Part shown: positions 1-10,920 of the stretch, in pieces
How positions within the stretch are numbered: the stretch's first letter is position 1
How the letters are laid out: each line of letters begins with the position of its first letter
Source: Cyanophora paradoxa
Lineage: Eukaryota; Glaucocystophyceae; Cyanophorales; Cyanophoraceae
Length of the DNA: 64,000 nucleotides
Reading direction: 5' to 3'
NCBI GenBank assembly: GCA_004431415.1
Contig: QPMI01000430.1
Span: forward strand, 1 to 64,000
Position numbers and translations under genes: made by a program
Notes under the pieces: model-generated
The model's input: the letters and a program-made list of their open reading frames with translations, nothing else
Told to the model about the DNA's origin: nothing
Database searches by the model: none

Positions 1-865
1 TCGTCTTTCGCGTTTTGGCGCACAGAGAATACGAGAGTGTGGATGAGACCCGCACCTGTGAGTTGCGAGAGATTGACTCGCGAACGGAGGCGGTCGGCTG
101 GAAATCTGTGTGTGGAAACCGATTTCGTTGTAGGGGATCGCGAGCAGTCGATTTAACACGGGCAATGGTCTCAGATAAACCGCCTCATCGGATTTACGAC
201 CTTGCAAATAACGCGGGGTTTCAGCACTTGAAGGGAAGCGCCAATTGTTGGTAACCGAATATTGGCAACATTGTTAGTATCCTCAATGATACATCACCAA
301 TCGCCTTGAATTCGATTTCGACCACGATCTCAGAGTTCAGAGCGCAAAGTGGGAACATCGCCTTCTCGAAGGAGAGGGTAAATCGATTTCGTAGGTTCCA
401 CCGACAGTGTTACCAGCGGTTCCGACAAGACCACCCCATAGCGAAGTTTCTTATCGAGTTCGCCCTGTTCGGTCATCAGTAGAAAATACTGGGTGACGAA
501 ATCCTCTGGGACAACGTAGCGGAATGAAGCGTGAGAGATTTCGATGCGCTTAATTAGCGATCCAATAACGCGAAGGTAGCCAGTAGTTCCAGCGACAACC
601 ATTCGTGAGATCAGTGAGGGTGATCGGGTTAAGATCGAGTTGCAGCGCGAGACCATTCAGGAAATGGTAGCGGGGGATTTTGAAGACAACTCGGTTGCCG
701 AGAGCGCTGGGTGGCTCAGTGTCGGGGGCGACCAGAACTCGAAGTGGCTTAGTGCCAGAGGACGTTCCAATGACCAGCGACTTGTTTAGGAAATAATCCT
801 TGTAGTCATCGGTGGTGAGGCATAGATTTCAGCGTTGGGCGCTGGAATTGGCTGTTAGTCTCCAT
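1..865 (-). pseudogene. Major capsid protein remnant (element A)
   Basis: Broken copy of the double-jelly-roll major capsid protein found intact in element B. From an ATG at 865 the minus strand, read through a frameshift near 825, gives LTTDDYKDYFLNKSLVIG and then VVFKIPRYHF. These match LTTPEEAKAFFLDNSLMLG and VSFKLPRYNF of the element B protein. A second piece (656 to 330) contains IGSLIKRIEISHASFRYVVP, matching IGALVERLEFSYGSYTYHVP. Weaker similarity with stops continues towards position 1. At least three frame changes are needed, and the C-terminal part lies outside the window. It cannot make a working capsid protein. Confidence 0.85.
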
Positions 866-911
866 GAGCGTTTCTTCTCTTATCTTTGGGTCAGAAAATA
901 ATTTAAAGGGC

Positions 912-1826
912 TTAGTAGAAATTCATTTCGGGCGGTGCGTCGTAGGTTTCGATTTCAAAAGTGAAATAATGCGCCCAAACCCCGAAATCTAAGAGAGCGC
1001 CATCATGGTCGATGAGTTAATCGTGAAGGCGGTCGAAAGATTTTAATTCGCGGACTCGCGAATGAGAGGCACAGTAGTGGACGTGTCGAAGTGGTAGATA
1101 TCACCGTGTTCGAGTTCCTGTGGGATTGGAATGCGCATGAAATAACCGTCGACGTGCTTGTTGACTGAGCGAATAAACGGCGCGAATTCGTCAATATATA
1201 GCCAGATCATTGCAGCCGGGGTCTCATCTCCGAGTATAGCGCGAATGCGTCGATTGAGTGTCACAGTTCCCGTCCCAGGATTAAACAAGGAATGTATCGC
1301 TTGCAAGAGGGGTAAATGTCTCGTAAACATATAGTTGAATTTTTGAAACCGAATATTGCGAGTTTCTTAGCGATTGCTTTGCGGTTACTGGATTTTCTGA
1401 GTGTTTCGGAAGCTTTGGAGAACTTGAACCAAAAGTTACTATCACTGAAAAACTCATAGATCTTTGAAGTAGTATTATAGCGGCATTTAATATATTTTCC
1501 ACCGAAATCTGAAAGGCGAGCTGCTTCGAGTCTTTCTGTGACTTTTGCGGCAAGGTCGTCTTTGGTGTAAAATCCTTTGGGGATTGTGATGGTCACGAAT
1601 CCGAATCCGAAGCTGTGACCGAGAAATAGAGTTCCATGCGCTCGATGGTTGCACCAGTGGCGTCTATATCGTTTGTCACGGTCGAAAGAACATTGGGAAC
1701 CGTTGCCTGCACCAGGCGCACCGATTTTACGTTGTCATAGCGACGGGGTAATGTCACTACATACTTGTTTGGCTCTATGAACTCCTCGTCGCGATCATCG
1801 CTCGAAAAGCTCAGGTATTCTTTCAT
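912..1826 (-). pseudogene. Penton-like minor capsid protein remnant 1 (element A)
   Basis: Counterpart of the 334-residue penton-like protein of element B. The ATG at 1826 starts MKEYLSFSSDD, and the following LPRRYDNVKSVRLVQATVPN matches LPKTYENVRAVRLVSAEFYN. Later pieces (1330-1043, then another frame down to the stop at 912) give VDGYFMRIPIPQ and LIDHDGALLDFGVWAHYFTF, which match the C-terminal third of the element B protein. At least four frame changes interrupt it. The position directly upstream of the capsid gene on the same strand is as in element B. A TATAGTAAG motif sits just before the start. Confidence 0.85.
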
Positions 1827-1835
1827 CTTACTATA
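1827..1835 (-). promoter_or_regulatory. Promoter-like TATAGTAAG motif before the penton remnant
   Basis: The minus strand reads TATAGTAAG immediately before the ATG at 1826. The same box, with small variations, lies just before several start codons in both elements. It is probably a core promoter of the virus transcription program; this is inferred from position only. Confidence 0.5.
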
Positions 1836-1916
1836 ATAGATTATGAAAAGAATAACAATAAATTGCGACAGTAGAGACCTTGAAATGGCGTGCTGCACTT
1901 GAAAACGCGCCTTAAT

Positions 1917-2678
1917 AATGTACGACGATTTCGTGTGCTATCAGCTGAGATTTCTAATAGCTCTTATGTTGTTCCGCCCGATCAGACAATAACTATAACG
2001 CTTCTGAACGAAGAGCCCACAGTAATCCCCGCATCCAAAAGATAGCACCGATTCCCAGCGTAAACGACTATTATTACGTCGATGCTGAAACGAACGATAT
2101 CCGAAAGAGAGAGCTTTAAACAGGGATGCTTTACTCGGTTTTTCAGGCGGTTCTTTTAATCCACTCGTCTCTTCCCGGTTTCCTATTCTCTCGCTCTGTC
2201 TACCAACCGCTTCGTGTTCTCATCTCCAAATAGCCCTTTACATTAGAGAGCTCAGACCAGGAGTTCTGTGATTGTCTCGGCATAGAACCCGGAGTGGTTT
2301 ACGCCAGCACAACAGAACCAGTGACGGTTCCACTCAGAGATTACCCAGTCGCTATGCATTTACGTGCCCGAAAATGTCGACTTTAATGCGATTCCATATA
2401 TTTACCTTGATATCGAAGAGCTCCGCCCGTTACCAAATTCGCAGCGGTTACAGGTAGACAGAACAATGTCGACGACTCCTATCTATTGCGAATTCAGATG
2501 AATTCGGACTTTGGTAGATATTCCTTTACCACGAACCGAGCGCAAGCATCCCTTTCGTAAATGTCACATCGCAACCTCGATTTAGATCGTCTCACAATTT
2601 CGCTTCGAAATGGCGGGGCTCTGTTGCGATATAAACGGTCTCTCATACTCGTTCCAGCTCGAAGTGATCACGGATTAA
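1917..2678 (+). pseudogene. Penton-like minor capsid protein remnant 2 (element A)
   Basis: Unannounced by any long reading frame, but similarity to the 300-residue plus-strand penton-like protein of element B can be followed in pieces. FRVLSAEISNSSY matches CRILYAEIPNSIY; YIYLDIEELRPLP matches YLYMHIKELSSFA; YLLRIQMNSDFGRY matches AILRLQLSQDIGKY; and the end DINGLSYSFQLEVITD matches DMNGIDNSFQLEFVAIGYD with the stop in the same place (2676-2678). Several stops and frame changes separate the pieces. The divergent arrangement with penton 1 is the same as in element B. Confidence 0.8.
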
Positions 2679-2684
2679 GCGCTG

Positions 2685-4168
2685 TCACACATAGTAGCCC
2701 TCGAAATCAATTCGGCATGCCGAAGCAATATTCGTCGTGAGCACCCAGATACGAGGGTTCTCACAGATCTCGGGTTCGCTAAGAAATGTTCGTCGGGCTC
2801 CGCACTTCCGGCTATTTGATTTGCATGGTAAACACTCTCGTCGCGCCGGCTTCTGTGTATGTAACAAGCGCAGAAACTCCGGGAGTGAGCTGGTAATCGA
2901 TCTCAAACGTTTTAATATAGTTGCCATTCGCAGCCGGCTTCATTTTATTGAGGAAAGCATGAACAGACGCGGAAAATCGATGCGTAATAATTGCCTCCCG
3001 ACCTACTACCTTGCGGCGGGTTGGTAAATCCCACCCACCCGTAGCATTCGACCAGCGGGCATTGGAGCTGTCCCGAATTCCGCAATAAAAGCGCTATTAT
3101 CGAGCGCACCCAGTTGGACTCCGGGGGTGCGCTTACATCTGTGCACCCGGACAGATTAATTATGGAACGTCGCCCTCTGATAAATTCATTGTCAGCACTG
3201 AATACATCGCATTAAAATACGTTGCTGTGCGGAAACAAACGCGAGCGCTTCCGTTTCCAAATATTGCAGGTGACTGGTCGTGATCGTATCGAGGGTCATT
3301 TTGTCTTTCGGTAAAGGCACGCTCAGCTTATAGTAGCGATCGTAATTCTGATCATCGTTTCTGGGTAAAAGTTCCAGCAGCTTTACGTGGGCGTTTAGAT
3401 CGCTCGACTCTAAGAACATGCTGAGAATTGGCGATCCTGTGGCGCTTAGCATCCATTGCACGATCCCCCAATTTTTCATAGTGTCATACGAATATCCAGA
3501 TGTCGCCTTATCAGAGTCTTGGACGTGACCCGCCGTAATCGAGACCACTATAAGCTCCTCCTCGCAAGAGTTTCCGAATAAAGTGCGGGCGAATGTGTAG
3601 CCGCAAACCCCGGGCGAATTATTTCCACTCATGCAACCATCAATTAAACAGTATGTTCTTCCGGCGACTGTGACTTGTTTCGGCTCGAAATAGGTCGGAG
3701 CAGCCGAGGTAGCCCTTGCAGCATCGCGCACAAGCATCCCATTAATGTCTTCATCGTTGCTTGAAATAAAAACGGGGACATTAAGATCGTGTCAAATGCA
3801 GTCACGATGGTTGGTTTATAGAGATCCGCCATGGTCGCTGAGCCGCAGAGTTCCAGAGCCACAGCTTCTAAGTTAGTTGCTTCGTACTTTGGGCGCTGTA
3901 CAATCGATGTAAGCACTCGTGGATTCGCGAAAATCAGCGGTAGCTTCGCTTTGTAGAGCGCCAGAATATCAGTAGCAGTATATTTAGGGGCGCCATCGGT
4001 TCCCTTGATATTCAATAGGAGCGCGATTAATCCACCTGTGGATGTTCCCGCAAAGCAGTCGAATAGCTGTTGGATTCGTTTACCTGTTTGTGCTTCAATC
4101 TGTGCCAGTATAGCAGCCTCGATTATTCCGCGCGACCCCCCTCCACTCAGACATAAAACGGTCTTCAT
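2685..4168 (-). pseudogene. Patatin-like phospholipase with F5/8C (discoidin) tail, disrupted
   Basis: The N-terminal frame (4168-3644) has the patatin oxyanion motif GGGSRG and the nucleophile elbow GTSTGG. After a frameshift near 3730 the second frame (to 3192) has the catalytic DG of DGCMSGNNSPG. Patatins are Ser-Asp dyad lipid acyl hydrolases. Downstream, in broken frames to 2685, DNSAFIAEFG, YIKTFEIDYQ and PRIWVLTTNIASACRIDFEG match the discoidin-like tail of the element B protein, so the fusion was ancestral to both elements. The gene is divergent from the fibre gene at 4213, as in element B, and convergent with the penton 2 remnant. It is non-functional as it stands. Confidence 0.88.
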
Positions 4169-4212
4169 TATCTTATATACTTCTTATATATCTTCTTTGT
4201 TTATAAAGAGGA

Positions 4213-7200
4213 TGTCGTTCCTGAATCCGAGACCCGATGCACGAGTAATTAATTCGACCACGCAGATAGAGGACACTGACCAGGTAAACACCGAAATTCG
4301 TGGGTCTATCAGAATAAATTACAATGCAGACCGCGAAGATCCAGTCAGTGGAACACCGAGCAGACCCGCAGCTTTGCAGTTAATGAACGTCGAGAAAGGG
4401 GATCATAAACTTGGAATCGACTTTTTACTTGATGATAACGAGCGAAACAGAGCTGCCAGCATCCAGGCGACTCGTCAGTTACCGAAAACGGTGCGATATA
4501 ATCGCAGGAACATCCCGAAAGCATTCGATAGAGGTCGCTTAAACTTCTTCATTCAAGATGAGAGCGGTTTCCAAAATGCAGCTATGAGAATCGTGGATAA
4601 TAGCACACTTATAGCGGGAGTATCCACACGGAAAACAAAGGTAGAGGTCGTCCATGATCTCTCAGCAGGTAATCTAACGACGAGTAATATTACAGCAAGT
4701 AACATATCTACAAATACTCTTAACGTAAACTCGCTTAACTCCGAGTCGTTTTTCGCCACCAATGTCGCAACCTGTAACCTAAACATCGAATCCTTTGTGA
4801 TTCAGAAGAGCGAATCGGTTCCCCAGATAACAGAGGGTGTTTTCACATTAGACCCGCGAAACCGACCTTAGAAATTGTCGAAAATGGGAACGTTGTGGAT
4901 ATAATTGGCGCCAATGCTCCGAATGTGAGATCCTTAGCACTTGATAAAACGACTATATCATTTGCAGAGGAGATTCCGGCTTTTACCACAGAGAAACAGG
5001 CACTGAGAACAGATCATGTTTACATTACCAGAGACAATATAAACGATCTTTTAGGCAAGGACATCGTAAAGGCGTTTTTGGAGTTCGAGAGGAGCAAGAA
5101 CACCAAAGATTCCAGCCAGGATGGAACCCTCACGACCCACACTACTGAAATCGCGGCTTTGCAATCCGAAATTAATGCTCTGTTTGCAGCAGATGGAGCG
5201 CTTGCAATTACCTTAGCCCATATTCTATCGAAAAGGAACATTTACCCGCGACTGATAACACATACCGGGTTGGTTTATCGAATCTGAGATGGTCAGAGGT
5301 GCATGGAGTTTCCATGTTTGCCTCCAATTTAATCCTTCCATTTAATCACTCACTCCGACCCAATCAGATTCTCACCAGTGATAATGCACTGATCAGCTAC
5401 ACTGACTTTAATAGTAACCTTTCCCGCTCGGTTTCGCGGACTGAGACCTACACTGTCGAGGATACCCTCAGCAGATTGCAAATGGGGTCTTTGTCGCTTA
5501 TGTAGGCAACCTACATATACATTCACTTGGGATCAGTTGGGTGTCACAGGTTTCGAGACGACTATACCCACTGTTTCATTGGTGGATCACACTACTTATT
5601 ATAATCCTATCACTAACAATAATGAATCGAATAAAGCATTTATTCAAAATGTCACCTCCACAGGGTTTCAGGTTTCGTTTGTCATTAACGAGACATACAA
5701 TTTACTTATCATCCGAAACAACTTATTGACTTCCGAAGCTACTATAAGTTTCACTCTTACCATCAATTATATCACCCCTGAATTCGATAGCGAACCCAGA
5801 GTAAAGGTTTACCGAGATTTACAAGGTAGCAATATCGTGCCCTTCTCACAGAATTTCGATCTTGGTGCGAATTCTTTAAGGTGGAACACAGTTTATTCTT
5901 TGAGTGCAAACACCTGTAATATTGTAGTCGCAGGTTCATCGGCTACTATTGGAGATCTGACCGCGCCTTTTAGAAAGGAGTATCTTAAAGAGCTGTATAT
6001 AACAAAGTCTGATTTACCAGATGCTATTTCGTTGGTGCTCTCCCCCACTCCCAGCATATCCTACCACAATGTGAAAGACACAAGTAATGTAGTGCAGAGA
6101 GGAAGTAAAGTATTCCAGGCATCCGAGATAGGATCGGTCTCATATAGATATCTTGCAGGGGTTCCAGCGAGTTTTAATTTCACATTTGAGTCTCCATTTG
6201 TCTCTCCTCCTACCATTGAAATTACAGACCCGAGTCTGTATGTGGTCAATGATGGCTCATCTACCTCTCTTCAAAATGCACCAGCTGGCTACTCCCCGTT
6301 TGTTGCAACTAACATAACAACCACCGGCTTTACGCTCGTGGAAATGCAACAGTGACATATGCTTTATCAGGGTATCCTATTGGGTTGTATTTTGCGAAAT
6401 TTAATCTCTCTGTTATCCAGCAGTTTCCCTTTCTCCTCCCTTCACTGTGAGTTGGAAGGCAACAGGAACTATTCCGCGATTTGACCCCGAAGACCGATTA
6501 AAAATAAGGTATCCTCTCGATGTTACCGACATTCATACTACGAGGATCAATGGGCAGAACTTCGTATTTAATGGAACCAATGCTACTCTGATCGATAATC
6601 GAGTTACAAATAATTACTTTTTCGATTCTCGATACATTAATACTTGCAACATTGTCATACATAAAACGTTTGAGGATCGCAGTAAGACCTTAACAGTCAC
6701 CTTGCCCACTCATTCGAATGTCTCAGATGGATTTTACTATTATCTGTTAAATCGCTATTACACCTCTTATATTCCATATCCTTCTGAGACTGTCAGCATG
6801 AGCTATCCCAAAGTCACCCTAACATCGACCAATGCTGACTTCTTTGGATCCACAGACTTCATGAGAGACTTCTTTTATTTTACATCCTCCACAGATGGTC
6901 TCTTAGTTTATTACTCTTACAAATATGAGTCTATTGCTACCCAAATCGAAAGCCACCCAAACACTGATGTGATCACAGCAGGCGATAAGAAATATATAAA
7001 AACCGCTTCCCCATGGGTTTGCACTGTCCGGCTCGATGACAGATACACTCCTAACCTAAATAACATTGGATTGCACTCGACATGCAATATTTATGTGCAA
7101 GGTGCGATTTCGGCTTCGAAGTACTTTGAGGGTGGGAATTGTGATACAGGACATAGGTTGCTATCGCGAAATGGACTCTTTGAGTCATTCAGTGGGACGG

Positions 7201-7837
7201 CTCTACCGCCCTTTATCAGGGACACAGTCTATGATACCACATGCAATATTTGGGTGTGTCGATCTGTGAGCAATCCACCTGTGACACAGGAATTATACAA
7301 GTATCTCGCAGATACCTATGGTGCAATCTCAGGATCCTCCACAGGAAATCCAGCGACGGCTCCAATCGTGTTTGCGAATGCATACACAGCGCCAACCTCA
7401 TTAGCAGGGTCGACGGAACCGCCCCCAGATTCAGATCCTAACTTGCCTCCTGATGAGTCAGACCCACAGACCCCACCTACCACTGATCCTACAACACCTA
7501 ATAATCCCACAAATCCTACTAATCCAGTCGGAGCACCGGATCTGATCCAGGAAATTTAGTGCTTATCATTCTCTTGCCGATTCTCGGTGCTCTTGGGCTT
7601 GTGCTTGCATACAAATTCCGAGCTCTATGTTGTGCTTGCATAGACAGAACCATTGCAGGAGCAGGTAATAAATACTCAACACCAGAGCTTAATGTGACCC
7701 AAACAGCCGAAGGAGATGTGGGGTTAGAGGTGAGGTCAGCCGAGGGGCATGGTCTTAGTGTTGTGAGAACTGATCAACCACCAGCAAGTAGGGCAGCACC
7801 CAAAAATCACGAGCAGAACGAATGGCTGAATCAATAA
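4213..7837 (+). pseudogene. Large virion fibre gene broken into pieces, with C-terminal membrane segment
   Basis: Starts at the ATG at 4213 (MSFLNPRPDA), just after an AT-rich TTTATAAAGAGG box. Its first 220 residues resemble the start of the element B fibre at 45,811: both carry an F-D-x-G-R-L-x-F-x-x-Q-D-E segment. It is split by frameshifts near 4870, 5290, 5500 and 6355-6447 into frames 4895-5287, 5299-5505, 5537-6355 and 6447-7559. The text contains recurring TCNI motifs and LRWNTVYSLSANTCNI, a type common in tail-fibre proteins. A Pro/Asp/Thr-rich stalk ends at a stop at 7559, but the next frame (7559-7837) supplies a strong hydrophobic segment (LIILLPILGALGLVLAY), so the original product was probably membrane anchored. 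The 7559 frame has only a GTG start and looks like the continuation, not a separate gene. Confidence 0.75.
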
Positions 7838-7955
7838 TGAATGAAAATGCAGACTTTATGGCGGAAATTGCACAACGAGAAGGGAGAATATATGAACATG
7901 TTCCAAATGTTATGTAACAACCTTAATTTTTGTAGTATGCCATAATAGAGAAATA

Positions 7956-9419
7956 ATGACGGAGCCCATAGTAGAAACGACAATAAAGAATGCTGTCTTG
8001 GATAATCAATTTTATATAACCCATGCCAATATACCCAGTGAATCCAATGACCTGATAGTAGATCTAAAAGGGTATGTGATGGGAGCTATGGCTTCCAACC
8101 TGTGGAATGACATTTTTGGTTACGAGTTTGGTCACATATATGACATAGCAAATGGGATTGGTTATGTGGATGCAATGGCAGGAACAGCCTTTCGAAATCT
8201 AAATTGCAACTGTGTGGGTGGGTGGATGTTTCAGATCTGTTCAAATGTCGATCCTACTATTGATCCCGCCACGATAACCTTTGATTGCAATCTGTTTGCC
8301 CCCAAAACCATTTTCTCCATCACTTGCAATCTCGTTAATTCGGATGTGCCCATAGTAGCACCTGTAATAGGTGCATCAAATATGTATATCCAAAGAAATC
8401 CGGTCGTGCATACAGGCGCCGAATTTATATTAGGCGACAACACCCCAATTAGTCGACTCGAATTGCCCACGAATTTCACCTTTAATCTCGTGGATGAGTT
8501 CCCTAACAGTCAAAGTCTCATGTATTTCACCTCTGAAAATCGCCTTTCGGGTGCATTCTCGCCCATCGAGCTCTCTATACCGAAGCAAAAGGTGAGCTAT
8601 AAAGAGCTTACAGATGTGCCGGCGGGTTTTAGTGGGAAGTGGAGTGATATCATTCAGAAGCCGACTTGGAGTAGTGTAGCATACACAGGAAATTACTATG
8701 ATTTAGTAGGAACTCCCGATTTCACAAGCTATATACCTCGTTGGATCGATCAAGGTGTAATTATATCAGAATCTACACTCCCTTTCAATGGGACATGGGA
8801 TAGGTTATTTACTAAGCCGAATTTGCATGCTGTTGCCACAAGTGGTGATTACAACGATTTAACTAACACCCCTATTGCACCGACCTTGCATGCTGTGGCT
8901 ACAAGTGGGAGCTATACAGATTTAGTTAATACACCAAACTTGCATGCTGTGGCTACAAGCGGGAACTATGACGATTTAATTAACACACCCACTTCGCCAC
9001 CTACTCACAATCACAGCATCGAGTTGCTCACGAATTTCGGTAGTTATGTGAATCCAAATGCATATGTGCAACAAGGGACAATGGATGTAGTAATTCCTGC
9101 CGGAGTCTATTACAAAGGGGATTTTACCACAGTATCGGGAACCGTTACATTCTCAACCCCATTTTTTAGTGATCCTGTAATTACTGCTACTCTCGAAAAC
9201 AGTATTATTTTAACAAGTGTCGATTTCACCAATAGCATATATCTCTCTGCTGAATATCAGTTCGGAAATCGCATTGGGTTCAAAAATAAATTCACTTGGA
9301 TTGCGATATTCACTTGTTACTCGGACATCAATTATAACAGTGTGATCCAAAGCAATCGCACTCTTAAACTCCATTGGATTGCTGTCGGACCTCTCCAAAA
9401 CAATAATATTCTCACTTAA
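7956..9419 (+). CDS. Fibre protein with HAVATSG repeats
   Basis: Intact 487-residue protein, start ATG at 7956 after an AATAGAGAAATA stretch. Residues about 285-350 hold three copies of a HAVATSGxYxDLxNTP repeat, which in phage tail fibres forms short beta-stranded shaft units. The N-terminal half repeats CN motifs (LNCNC, DCNLF, TCNLV) like the broken gene before it. The C-terminal region is Thr/Ser-rich and beta-like. It lies in a tight same-strand series with the C1q-like gene 20 bases downstream. A role as a distal receptor-binding fibre is inferred; the exact ligand is unknown. Confidence 0.7.
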   Translation: MTEPIVETTIKNAVLDNQFYITHANIPSESNDLIVDLKGYVMGAMASNLWNDIFGYEFGHIYDIANGIGYVDAMAGTAFRNLNCNCVGGWMFQICSNVDPTIDPATITFDCNLFAPKTIFSITCNLVNSDVPIVAPVIGASNMYIQRNPVVHTGAEFILGDNTPISRLELPTNFTFNLVDEFPNSQSLMYFTSENRLSGAFSPIELSIPKQKVSYKELTDVPAGFSGKWSDIIQKPTWSSVAYTGNYYDLVGTPDFTSYIPRWIDQGVIISESTLPFNGTWDRLFTKPNLHAVATSGDYNDLTNTPIAPTLHAVATSGSYTDLVNTPNLHAVATSGNYDDLINTPTSPPTHNHSIELLTNFGSYVNPNAYVQQGTMDVVIPAGVYYKGDFTTVSGTVTFSTPFFSDPVITATLENSIILTSVDFTNSIYLSAEYQFGNRIGFKNKFTWIAIFTCYSDINYNSVIQSNRTLKLHWIAVGPLQNNNILT

Positions 9420-9440
9420 TAAGTAAAGAACAATCAAAAG

Positions 9441-10436
9441 ATGTCGACTGTATTCACGCCTGTGTTTTCTTTGAGTGCAAGTGCTGTCCATAATGTCCAA
9501 CACACAGTCTATGATTTATCTCCGAGCCACCCTTCGACTGAGACAGCGAAAACCGATTCTTTTAATGACCAAAGCATACTCAGAGTCAAAGAACTCAGAG
9601 CTGACAAGATTGATGGACTCGTTAAAGCTACTCAAATGATCGTATCGAATCGACCCGCAATCTCTTCGGGGCTGGTCACCAAAGAAAATCTATATGAAGG
9701 TCAACAGGATTCCAAAACGGCTTTTAATCCGGCTGATAGGAATTCGGCGGCTTTCCAAGTTTACAGTGGTGGGGCATGGATTGGGACTGGCTTGGGTGTG
9801 AATGGTAATGCGACAATTACTGGAAGCCTTACAGCTGGATCTTTTGGGACAGTTAAAACGACCACTATTGATTCAGGGGGAAATACAGATTTGGTGATCA
9901 AAAGGAATAATGAGAATATCGCTTCTACATTTGCAAACAGCCACACAAATTCAACAGGTGGGGCGGTTGCTGGAACTTACAACTGGAAAGGTCTTACAAT
10001 TAATGGGACAAACTCTTATCTTGCTACTCCTAACCATCCACGGTTTTGTGTTGGAATTTCCACAACCCTATCAACTACCTCAGGAATATATTTAACCTCG
10101 TATGGAGAGGTATGGTTAAACAATGGAAATCACATTGATACTTCGAATGGTGTTTTCACAGCTCCTGTATCTGGTCACTACAAGTTCATTTTCACAGGTG
10201 CGACAAAAGAAGATAATTTACTTTCTCTTGTTCATCTACGAATAAATAATGCAACTCCTAATGGTAAATTTTGTATTGCTGTCGTATCGGCATTAAATGT
10301 GGTCTCTCTTAGACCCATCTGTTTGAACGTCTCAGTAGCAATGTCTGCTGGTGATACAGCCAGGCTTTATATTGTTTACGGAGGACTTACTGCTTCGAAT
10401 TGTCAATGGAGTGGTGAATTAATTTCTGCAACATAA
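9441..10436 (+). CDS. Virion protein with conserved anchor and C1q/TNF-like head
   Basis: Intact, 331 residues. The N-terminal 70 residues include RVKELRADK followed by GLVKATQMIVSN; the same block occurs in two element B proteins (37,317-38,147 and 38,715-39,569), so it is probably the virion-attachment part. A GGAWIGTGLGVNG stretch is also shared with them. The C-terminal 100 residues, starting at GVFTAPVSGHYKFIF, fit the C1q/TNF-like jelly-roll consensus (G-x-F-x-A-P-x-x-G-x-Y-x-F). Such heads trimerise and bind ligands. The start is preceded by an AATAAGTAAAG box. The C1q assignment is by motif only. Confidence 0.75.
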   Translation: MSTVFTPVFSLSASAVHNVQHTVYDLSPSHPSTETAKTDSFNDQSILRVKELRADKIDGLVKATQMIVSNRPAISSGLVTKENLYEGQQDSKTAFNPADRNSAAFQVYSGGAWIGTGLGVNGNATITGSLTAGSFGTVKTTTIDSGGNTDLVIKRNNENIASTFANSHTNSTGGAVAGTYNWKGLTINGTNSYLATPNHPRFCVGISTTLSTTSGIYLTSYGEVWLNNGNHIDTSNGVFTAPVSGHYKFIFTGATKEDNLLSLVHLRINNATPNGKFCIAVVSALNVVSLRPICLNVSVAMSAGDTARLYIVYGGLTASNCQWSGELISAT

Positions 10437-10444
10437 AGTAAAAG
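10433..10444 (+). promoter_or_regulatory. Promoter-like ATAAAGTAAAAG box
   Basis: ATAAAGTAAAAG lies two bases before the ATG at 10,446 and overlaps the stop codon of the gene before. The same box stands before the element B patatin (45,850-45,860) and integrase starts. Function as a promoter is inferred. Confidence 0.5.
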
Positions 10445-10445
10445 A

Positions 10446-10709
10446 ATGTCGAACATCTACCAAGTGGTTTTAACTGATACTGAAAAACTCGGAATGGAAT
10501 ACTGTGCCTACTCTGTTCAGGATTGGATCGATAATGTTGTTCATAATAGGGCGAGAATTGCGATTGATGAGATTGTGGACAAAGAAGTTAAATCGTGTAT
10601 TGCCGCTGGAATTCCGATTCCACTCACAAAGGAAGCGATTGTAGAGCAAGCGTTTAATCGGGGGACTGTTCAGAAGGCAAGCGAAATTAATGTGAGTGCT
10701 CCTATGTAA
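10446..10709 (+). CDS. Small phage-type structural accessory protein (87 aa)
   Basis: Intact 87-residue protein with YQVVLTDTEKLGMEYCAYSV, DWIDNVVHNRARIAIDEI and a KEAIVEQAF segment. The pattern (short beta start, then a W-x-x-N-x-x-x-x-R-A-x-x-A-x-D-E-I helix) is one I recognise from small proteins encoded beside tail-fibre genes in marine phages; its function there is not established. It is the last gene of the fibre series, ten bases after the C1q-like gene. Finding it in a eukaryotic provirus suggests exchange of fibre cassettes with phages. Confidence 0.65.
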   Translation: MSNIYQVVLTDTEKLGMEYCAYSVQDWIDNVVHNRARIAIDEIVDKEVKSCIAAGIPIPLTKEAIVEQAFNRGTVQKASEINVSAPM

Positions 10710-10920
10710 AGAAAGAATGAGAGAGGGGTTTATTGTTATTTTTCATAGATCATGCATAAGAAAGGCATGTATCTTGCATAGTGGGCGGGGCGCGAGTGGT
10801 TCCAGTGCATTAAATGGAACATTTCGATTGAATTCGCGAGTTTGTGCAGGTGGGCATTTTCGGCATGCTTGCTCATGCACAAACTTGCTTTAAAAAGAAT
10901 AGATAAAGTGCAATTCGGTT
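10710..10920. other. Intergenic, right part of element A
   Basis: No gene is seen. It has short self-complementary pieces around gcatgc and tgcataag and separates the fibre series from the convergent zinc-ribbon gene. Confidence 0.4.

Noticed and set aside
7559-7837. Separate small membrane protein gene with GTG start
   Set aside because: Its start overlaps the stop of the fibre frame, and its upstream frame continues the fibre sequence, so a frameshift in one gene explains it better.
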